From Monoplex corrugatus (taxonomy: Eukaryota; Mollusca; Gastropoda; Littorinimorpha; Ranellidae), in NCBI GenBank assembly GCA_030674185.1, contig JAPXFY010000018.1:47930932-47994931 (forward strand): a DNA stretch of 64,000 nucleotides, read 5' to 3'. This document shows, piece after piece, positions 56,988-64,000 of this stretch (within the stretch, counting starts at the first letter, position 1; every line of letters begins with the position of its first letter). The position numbers and the translations under genes are program-made. The notes beneath the pieces were generated by a model. It searched no databases. It was not told where the DNA came from and saw only the letters and a list, made by a program, of their open reading frames with translations.

Positions 56988-57236
56988 TAACTGATATGAA
57001 ACTGAATGTCTACTTATTCACTTGTCATGTAGCATGACTGAATGTGCATGGCAAAATATAAACTGATATGAAACTGAATGTCTCACTTACTGCTTGTCAT
57101 GTCCAGTGCATTGTGTGACTGATATATGTGCCATAGGGCAAAAAAGTGATAAAAACTGATATGAAACTGAATGTCTCACTTACTCACTTGTCATGTCACA
57201 GTGAACTGATATTGTGCATGACAAAAAGTAATTCAG
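56988..57236. repeat. three-copy ~70-110-bp minisatellite
   Basis: The block AACTGATATGAAACTGAATG followed by TCT(C)ACTTA...CTTGTCATGT occurs near 56990, 57061 and 57154, with varied spacers that all contain GTGCATG/GTGCC and AAAA. Confidence 0.88.
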
Positions 57237-57654
57237 TTTGTGCATGGTTGCTGATGTTGTCAGTATGCTGCATCACAGATCCAGCAAAGATGTAACAGTT
57301 TTGTGTCTGTTGATTTTTTGTTTGTTTATCAATCACCAGTTGAATGAAGGAGAATCATATTTCAGTTCAGCACAAAGTGAAAAAGTATATGAGTTTCTCT
57401 GTACATGTGTCTCTGGCAAAAACATATCACCAAGAATATTCAATTGTTCTAAATGAGTTTTTACAAATTTTGGTGGCAAGTCAGTCCCATTCTCACATGC
57501 CATGCAAAAATCTGTAGGAAATTACTTTTTTTTTTCAGGATAAGAGATGGGGGTAGATAGTCTGTGAAATGGGTTGGGGGAGAGAAAGATATAGTGACTG
57601 AAATATGAAAATGTTTCAGTTTGGATCTTATTGCAGTGTGTGGAAGAATATGTA

Positions 57655-57955
57655 TTAGAATATGTTCAAGAGGGATTCATCATACACACAGATTTCCAGA
57701 TGTGCTTCCACACATATCTGCCACTGATGATCTGGCAGACTCTTTGCAAAATCCTGTGAGCTGGTGAGCTGGCAAGATCTTGAAATGGGAAGGGAAATGG
57801 AACAGGACCCACCAAACACTAAATTGACACCTTGAGAATGATTGGAGCATTAAGATGGGGAGCAAAACAGGCCAGTTTTATGTTGTGGGCTAGGATTGAA
57901 CTCAGGATATCAGTTCTTGAGCACATCGCTGTATCAGTCAAGCCAGCCAACTTTT
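57655..57955 (-). mobile_element. SINE family B, near full length
   Basis: On the minus strand a tRNA-like head has a B-box-like GAGTTCAATCC (complement of 57893-57903) after a CTTGACTGATACAGCG A-box region. The body includes the CATTAAGATGGGGAGC and CTGGCAGACTCT blocks shared with 16860-17100. Confidence 0.65.
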
Positions 57956-58412
57956 GTGTATGTAAAAGAATTTTTCAAAATATTTCTGTCAGTCTTAGAG
58001 GACAGCAGTAAATTTGTATAAACTGATATTTTCTCAGAGACATTGTTAAAAAAAGAAACAGAAAGAAAGAAAGAAAAAATGCAAAAGAGCCATAAAAATT
58101 AGATTTATAGTTTGACTTTACTTTTCTTATTTCTGTTTGTTGTTGAACTGACTGTGATCTTTCACGTGCTTCATGTTGTCTGTTGCATGGGTGTTTCAGA
58201 ACCAATAAGAAAGATAAACGAAAAAAGAACGAACAGTCTCACTGGTATTTTTGCATAGTTTGTGTTATGGCTAGAACTCAAAAGCTGTGCAGCTTATGTA
58301 GTTGACTGTGTTTAAAACAGATTTAGTTTTTTCTTCACTGCTAGAATCATGGAATAAGGTCTGTCATTTTGATCTGTAGTGAGACAGGATTTGTGTATTG
58401 AAAGTTAAGTGA

Positions 58413-59032
58413 TACCATGACTATCATCATCATCATGTGCCCTGCAACATGGGGTTGGAGATCAAGGCCCTCCATATGTATCTATCCCTTGTTGCCGCAA
58501 GCATATCTTCCACCGTCTCTGTCCTCAGCCACCCTACAAGTCGTCCAATATTTTCTCCCTGGGTCTACCTGGTGTTCTCATTCGCTTTCCTGTTGTGACC
58601 AGGTGCTCCAATTCCCCATTCCTCATAAAATGGCCTATAAATGTTGCTTGTCTTTTCCTAATCTTCCTTATCAATGATCTTCCTGCATCTGCCTCCAACA
58701 AGACCATCTCATTTGTCCTCTTTGCTGTCCATGGAACTTGCAACATTCTTCTTGGAAACCACATTTCGGATGCTTCAATCTTGTTCTGGCTTTGCGTGTT
58801 GACTGTCCACACCTCACAACCATATAACATTATTGGTTCTAAATAACATTCAAGAACTCTCTTCCTGGTGTTAATTGATAGGAATTCATTGGTAAGAACG
58901 CTTTTCATCTCCCTGAATGCTGCTCTGGCTTGGCCGATTCTGCTGGCCATTCTGATGTGCATCTGCCATCTGGTGAGATGACCGTTCCCAGACATCCAAA
59001 CCCATCAACCTGTCTCAAAGTACCATGACTAT
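58413..59032 (-). mobile_element. RTE-type LINE fragment with 12-bp target-site duplications
   Basis: The minus strand encodes the RTE ORF2 C-terminus: ASRIGQARAAFREMKSVLTN, INTRKRVLECYLEPIMLYGC, TNEMVLLEADAGRSLIRKIR, RQATFIGHFMRNGELEHLVT and TPGRPREKILD, largely open. It is flanked by identical 12-base repeats TACCATGACTAT at 58413-58424 and 59021-59032. The 3' end has the ATGATGATG tail. The 5' end is truncated at the GAGACAGGTTGATG block. Confidence 0.93.
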
Positions 59033-59600
59033 GCATTGAGCAAATCTTCAAAAAATCTTTTGGGGGAAAGAGTTGACATGTTGTTTGGTTGGTTGGTTTG
59101 ACTGGTTTGGGGTTGCCATTGTTGTGTATTTGTCTTCAGAAATATAGTAAAAACCAAATGAATGTTTCTCACTTTAAAAAAATCTGATCTGATATAATAT
59201 ATGCTTGTTTTGAATACACTGGTATAATTTATATAATTTTTCCCGTCTTCATGGATGTTATGGTAGACTTATTACAGAAATGTTGTTGTAACTAAAAACA
59301 TTCTCCCATTTCCTTCTTTCTCCCACTCTGCCTCTGCTGCATTGTGTGCTAATAAATTGTAACTCAGTAGTCAATGGATTTTGCAAAGATCAAGATTTTG
59401 TGAGTATTTTTAATGACGGTCCCTTTATTTAATTAGAAGAGGACTTGTAAGAAATAAAAATCAACAAATTCTGTGAATGTTTTAGATTGTTTTATATGCA
59501 TGTGTTTGTATTTGTTATTTGTTTATTTCTTCATTCTAAGTTTGAAAATGATCAGGAGGAATTCTAGTAATAAGAGGTTGCATAGAGTTTAGAGGGTTTT
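59033..59600. other. unassigned sequence
   Basis: AT-rich unique sequence; no gene or repeat seen. Confidence 0.45.
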
Positions 59601-59604
59601 TTTT

Positions 59605-59796
59605 TTAACCTTTTGACTCCTGCACCCTATCCAATAACTGCGAAAACTTAACCCTTTGACTTCCTCACCCTGTCCACCAGCTTCCTGCAGGAAGCTCGTT
59701 GATAGGGTAAAAGAATTAAAGTGTTAAGTTTTTGCTTTGCTGGCTTGGTTGACAGTCAGAATGCAGATGGACAGGGTGTGGGAGTCAAAGGGTTAA
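59605..59796. mobile_element. TTAA-bounded foldback MITE, copy 8
   Basis: 192 bp; TTAACCTTTTGACTCC at the left, GAGTCAAAGGGTTAA at the right, inner palindrome around CTTCCTGCAGGAAG. Same orientation as the copy at 33871. Confidence 0.88.
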
Positions 59797-59837
59797 AAGG
59801 GATGTATCGCATTCGACAATTTTAGAGTTGCCAGGAT

Positions 59838-59928
59838 ATCTTTCATGTTGTGGGCCGGGGTCAAACTTAAGACATTAGATCTTGAGATCATGTCTGTCTC
59901 GACCGAACAGTCAGCCTGCTTAGTACTG
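59838..59928 (-). mobile_element. SINE family B head fragment
   Basis: Resembles the head at 57880-57955: TTCATGTTGTGGGCC then a decayed B box (complement of GGGGTCAAACTTAAG), then GACTGTTCGGTCGAG in the A-box region of the minus strand. Confidence 0.45.
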
Positions 59929-59929
59929 A

Positions 59930-61960
59930 AATATGTCATTGACTTTTGCAACGTCTTTGATTTTATGCTTTTAAAGGTATGGAGGGGTGTGGGGGGGGGG
60001 GGGTGTGTTATGGAAATATCTTTTGTGAAAAGACATGGAGGATGGTTGCAATGAACAGAAGCGATAGAACTTTTCCTTTGTTTGGTTTTGCCTTCTGTTT
60101 GAAATTTGAGAAATAAATTTCTGTGAATGAGTTAATCAAACCATAGTGTTTAGAGACTTGCAGGTGTCTCATTGTTGATATGTGTTGTTACCCAGATGAG
60201 TGTACATGGTTTTGACGTTTTGTTTGTAGATGTGAAACTATGCACTTCTCCTTGTATATTTTGTTTGTTATTAGCTCATTGTTTTTGTGTTATGTTGATT
60301 TCATCACAGATTAACGGATGGGTAATTTTCACCTCTTGTATTTTATTTTCATATCCTGCTTTGATACTTTCCAAGCTTCATTCCTATCTTAGTACTGACT
60401 TTCTCAACCCATGTAGACTACTACTCAGTGCATGCAACTTTTTTCTGTATCAGTTCAGTTTTTTTTTCTTAGATATAAAGTACAAGTTGTCTCGTGCCTA
60501 CATTTTTGCCACCTTCTGCATGCAAAAATTCTCCCAATCCCTTTTCCCGTCTGTTTTGATTATCATTTTCTGAACAACTTGAAGATTTTGTTTCGTATTT
60601 CTTGAAGCATATGCAATTCTGTTCAGTGTTGAAAAGTTGCTGTCACATACTAATCATACAGTTTTGTTGTAAGTTTATGTTAGAACATTTTGAGATATAA
60701 CCAAGCCTGCACAGCGAATATTTATTGATTGCGAGCACTTTTCAGTTGACACTGTAATGTGTTATATATTTATTCATTTATCTGTATATGTCATTAATCT
60801 AAGTAATTGAACATGTATCTTTGTATGTATCTGTCTATTTGTTCGTCTAATAAAGATTTGACAGTATGCGAAAAGCTGTTTTGATTCCGTTACATGGAAG
60901 GTTTAACACTAAATTTTCGCAGAAATGATGATAAAATGGCAACAGTAATGCAGAATTTATGTGCAGGGTTATGGCATTTGCCATAGATATTTTAATCTTG
61001 CATCAAATGTCATTTGGTAACATATGGACACATGGACATCAAATGTAGCTTATGGAATTTTCATTCTTGTGTTGTAATGTCATCGTGAGCAATCTTTAAC
61101 TGAACTGGACTGACCTGACTGTAGACATTAGTGTCCCCAATCCCGCCTCCTATGCACACAGTTGACTTAATTGACTGTGCCCTTTTATTTGTTTATTTTT
61201 TTCATTGTTATGTCATGATTCACTCAGTTCAAGGACTGACATTCGTTGTTGTTTTTTTTTCCCAGTATACAAAGAAACTTGTCGTCTACTGTTATTAACC
61301 ACACACACTAACCTGTCGGTGTGAGATGTGACAAGAATTGATGTTTAGGTTTTGGTATGAAAACAGTTATTCATATCATCATTGTCTCATGCTGTACTGT
61401 CACAGGACTTTGTTCAGTGTTATGGTGCATGCACAATTGTAGTAATATTCCCTTGTATCGATGCCGAGTCTGTGTTTGGCTGTCATGCTTGATGGCTCTG
61501 CCCCCACGGCTACGGCCCCTCATCTATCCTCCCCACACTTTTCTTTTTGTTTGTTGTCAGGTTATTTTTTCTAATGAGCTCAATCTTTTGAGAGTGTCAG
61601 ATTTTTTTAGTATTTTATCCAGACAGTCTGACAGTGAAGGTTGTCCTGTTATTGCATGTTTGTAACTGTAAGGATTCCATGTAGTGTCACAGATACCCAC
61701 ACCCTTTACCTTTCTTTTATAGCCTGTCGTTGTGCATTCTCTGGTGCATATTGCTATCACAATTGTATGAGACGATATCATGCACATTTTATGAAGTAAT
61801 TGCTCAACTGCCAGCACTGTGACCATCCCATGCATTATGACCACTGCGATTTTTAATTGTATATGTTGCATTGTATAACCTGCCCTCCCTCCTCACCCTG
61901 TTGCCTCTACTTTAGGGCTGTTCCTAGGAGGTTCTCTGTATTCAGACCTCTTTACAAAGA
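59930..61960. other. unassigned sequence
   Basis: AT-rich unique sequence, with a G-run at about 59988-60003 and an AATAAA at 60849-60854 on the plus strand. No exon with recognisable coding was found. Confidence 0.45.
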
Positions 61961-61964
61961 TGGT

Positions 61965-62130
61965 TCATTTTCTCTTTTAGTAGAAAGGAGATATGTGTAT
62001 GAGTGGACTCATTTTCTCTTTTACTAGAAATGAGATATATGTATGGATGGAATCATTTTCTGTTTTCGTAGACATGAGATGTGTATGGGTGGAATCATTT
62101 CCTCTTTTGGTAGAAATGAGATGTGTCTGT
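61965..62130. repeat. four-copy ~46-bp minisatellite
   Basis: TCATTTTCTCTTTTAGTAGA then A(A)GGAGATATGTGTATG-type units repeat four times with substitutions. Confidence 0.88.
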
Positions 62131-63133
62131 AGATAAATAACACAGTTTCAATTTTCTTTCATCTGTAGTACTGAACATTTTACGTGGAACATGCTTACAA
62201 AGATGCGTACAGTAGAATAATGTGCTAGTCATTAGAGTTATCCTAGACACACTGTACTGTGTATGATATCATTTTTGTTTTTTTGTTTGTATGACATTAG
62301 ATGATTTGACAGTAAGCACCAATATGAACTGTGCTGAATTTTATCAGGTTACGATTTCAGACACAGTCATGTACTAACTCTGTTATAAGACTGCACATTG
62401 GTAGATCGTGACATTTACTATTTAATATTACTTTGTGAAATTAAGACAATTAATCGTTGCCTTACAGGATCTGTATGCTGAGTTTTGGTGACTTCTCTGT
62501 GTGATCACAAATCACATCTTCTTCAGATGCATATTTACATTATTTTGTGGGTCAGTTTCCATATGCAAACACTGTAGGTGTGAAATGTCATTTGCTAATG
62601 GAATCCATCCTTGAAAATAACTGTTTGATATGAACTGCCCTTATTATGTTCACGACATTTACAACTACATGAATGTGACAGTAGGCACATGCAGATGCTC
62701 GTAACTGTGAGTCATCAGTTCCAAGACGTCAAAAAACAACAACAAATAAACAAAACAAAACAAAACATAGCAACAAAACTAAACAAAGCAAAATCACCTG
62801 TATCTTAGAACCAGAGGTTAGTGACAACAAAACACACAGACTCTGCCAGGTAACTTTTTTTTTTCAGTATGTAAACAGTAAAATGAAAAACCTGTTCTGA
62901 AGGGTTTTTATTTTCTGAATTTGTTTTCATCTGTGTTGCTCACAAACTGTAGATTTTTAAAAAATTCTTAGCACTTGCTATAGCTGCTAGTGTACCTGAG
63001 AATCATATGGCTTTATTCTATACAGTGCACATCTTGGCAGATATTTATTCATCCATGTGTCCCTCTCCTGGCCTCTTACCCCCTGTGTCCCTCCCACCCA
63101 CCCCTCTTTTCACCTTTCTCTGTCTCTCACTCT
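62131..63133. other. unassigned sequence
   Basis: AT-rich unique sequence with a short AACAAAAC-type run near 62740-62790 and a CT/CCC-rich stretch at 63055-63133. No exon was found. Confidence 0.45.
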
Positions 63134-64000
63134 GTTTTTCAAAGCTTAGTATTGGCTCGTAGTTATTTGATACATTTATGTTTTTCAAAGCTTAGTATTG
63201 GCTCGTAGTTATTTGATACATTTATGTTTTTCAAAGCTTAGTATTGGCTCGTAGTTATTTGATACATTTATGTTTTTCAAAGCTTAGTATTGGCTCGTAG
63301 TTATTTGATACATTTATGTTTATCAAAGCTTAGTATTGGCTCGTAGTTATTTGATACATTTATGTTTATCAAAGCTTAGTATTGGCTCGTAGTTATTTGA
63401 TACATTTATGTTTATCAAAGCTTAGTATTGGCTCGTAGTTATTTGATACATTTATGTTTATCAAAGCTTAGCATTGGCTCGTAGTTATTTGATACATTTA
63501 TGTTTATCAAAGCTTAGTATTGGCTCGTAGTTATTTGATACATTTATGTTTATCAAAGCTTAGTATTGGGTCGTAACTATTTGATACATTTATGTTTATC
63601 AAAGCTTAGTATTGGCTCGTAGTTATTTGATACATTTATGTTTATCAAAGCTTAGTATTGGCTCGTAGTTATTTGATACATTTATGTTTATCAAAGCTTA
63701 ATATTGGCTCGTAGTTATTTGATACATTTATGTTTATCAAAGCTTAGTATTGGCTCGTAGTTATTTGATACATTTATGTTTATCAAAGCTTAATATTGGC
63801 TCGTAGTTATTTGATACATTTATGTTTATCAAAGCTTAGTATTGGCTCGTAGTTATTTGATACATTTATGTTTTTCAAAGCTTAGTATTGGCTCGTAGTT
63901 ATTTGATACATTTATGTTTTTCAAAGCTTAGTATTGGCTCGTAGTTATTTGATACATTTATGTTTTTCAAAGCTTAGTATTGGCTCGTAGTTATTTGATA
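63134..64000. repeat. 46-bp satellite array (~19 copies in window)
   Basis: Highly regular 46-bp units containing AAGCTTAGTATTGGCTCGTA and GTTATTTGATACATTTATG. Two variants differ at one base: GTTTTTC (copies starting 63134-63272 and 63870 onward) and GTTTATC (copies from 63318 to about 63869). The array continues beyond the window. Confidence 0.97.

Larger units (their letters stand above)
56511..58410 (+). other. FBXL13-like intron 10 (proximal part)
   Basis: No further LRR exon was recognised. Contains a TG tract, a three-copy minisatellite and a SINE. Confidence 0.6.

Noticed and set aside
56940..57000. Possible FBXL13 exon after TTCCAG at 56946
   Set aside because: The required phase hits a stop immediately and there is no LRR motif.
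58190..58260. Possible next FBXL13 exon after TTTCAG at about 58199
   Set aside because: In the required phase it reads a basic stretch and meets a stop within about 20 codons, with no leucine-rich-repeat pattern and no fitting donor.
60172..60573. 133-codon plus-strand frame
   Set aside because: Hydrophobic low-information translation of AT-rich DNA without splice or domain support.

Overview
This is a window of nuclear DNA from an animal, most likely a mollusc or another lophotrochozoan. The coding sequence is split into short exons with consensus GT/AG splice sites. Introns run from hundreds of bases to about 16 kb. TG/CA microsatellites are extremely abundant, and there are many truncated non-LTR retrotransposons, tRNA-derived SINEs and short foldback DNA elements. 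The species cannot be named from the sequence alone.

Two real genes stand head to head. On the minus strand, six coding exons (8912-23501) give a complete 180-residue class II ADP-ribosylation factor (ARF4/ARF5 type). On the plus strand, ten coding exons (25008-56510) give the first 278 residues of an F-box/leucine-rich-repeat protein of the FBXL13/DRC6 type. These cover the start codon, the helical N-terminal region and the F-box; the LRR exons must lie beyond 64000. The two start codons are about 1.5 kb apart, and a perfect CRE palindrome (23632-23639) lies 131 bases upstream of the ARF start. A third, weakly supported exon (about 2021-2190, minus) lies next to two more CRE palindromes (2741-2793).

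Layout: 1-835 is a 34-bp satellite. 836-8090 is intergenic and holds a DNA-transposon remnant, an RTE LINE tail and a CR1/L2 LINE tail. 8.1-23.5 kb is the ARF gene; its introns hold an RTE LINE nested inside a DNA-transposon remnant, four foldback MITEs, another RTE fragment and a tandem array of diverged units of about 192 bp. 23.5-25.0 kb is the shared promoter region. 25.0-56.5 kb is the FBXL13-like gene: intron 1 carries a 583-codon intact L2-type reverse transcriptase ORF abutting an RTE fragment, intron 2 an RNase H remnant, intron 3 a SINE and three MITEs, and the 16-kb intron 7 a 2.4-kb array of 25-bp repeats and many TG/CA tracts. 56.5-64 kb has no recognised exon; it holds an RTE insertion bounded by 12-bp target-site duplications, a MITE, SINE pieces and a 46-bp satellite running off the end.

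The genes are ordinary housekeeping (Golgi trafficking) and ciliary (dynein regulatory complex) genes. The unusual content is the repeats: a TTAA-bounded nested palindromic MITE family with at least eight copies, a LINE tail that carries a TG microsatellite inside it, and a 98-bp tandem duplication that copied the splice donor of ARF exon 2.
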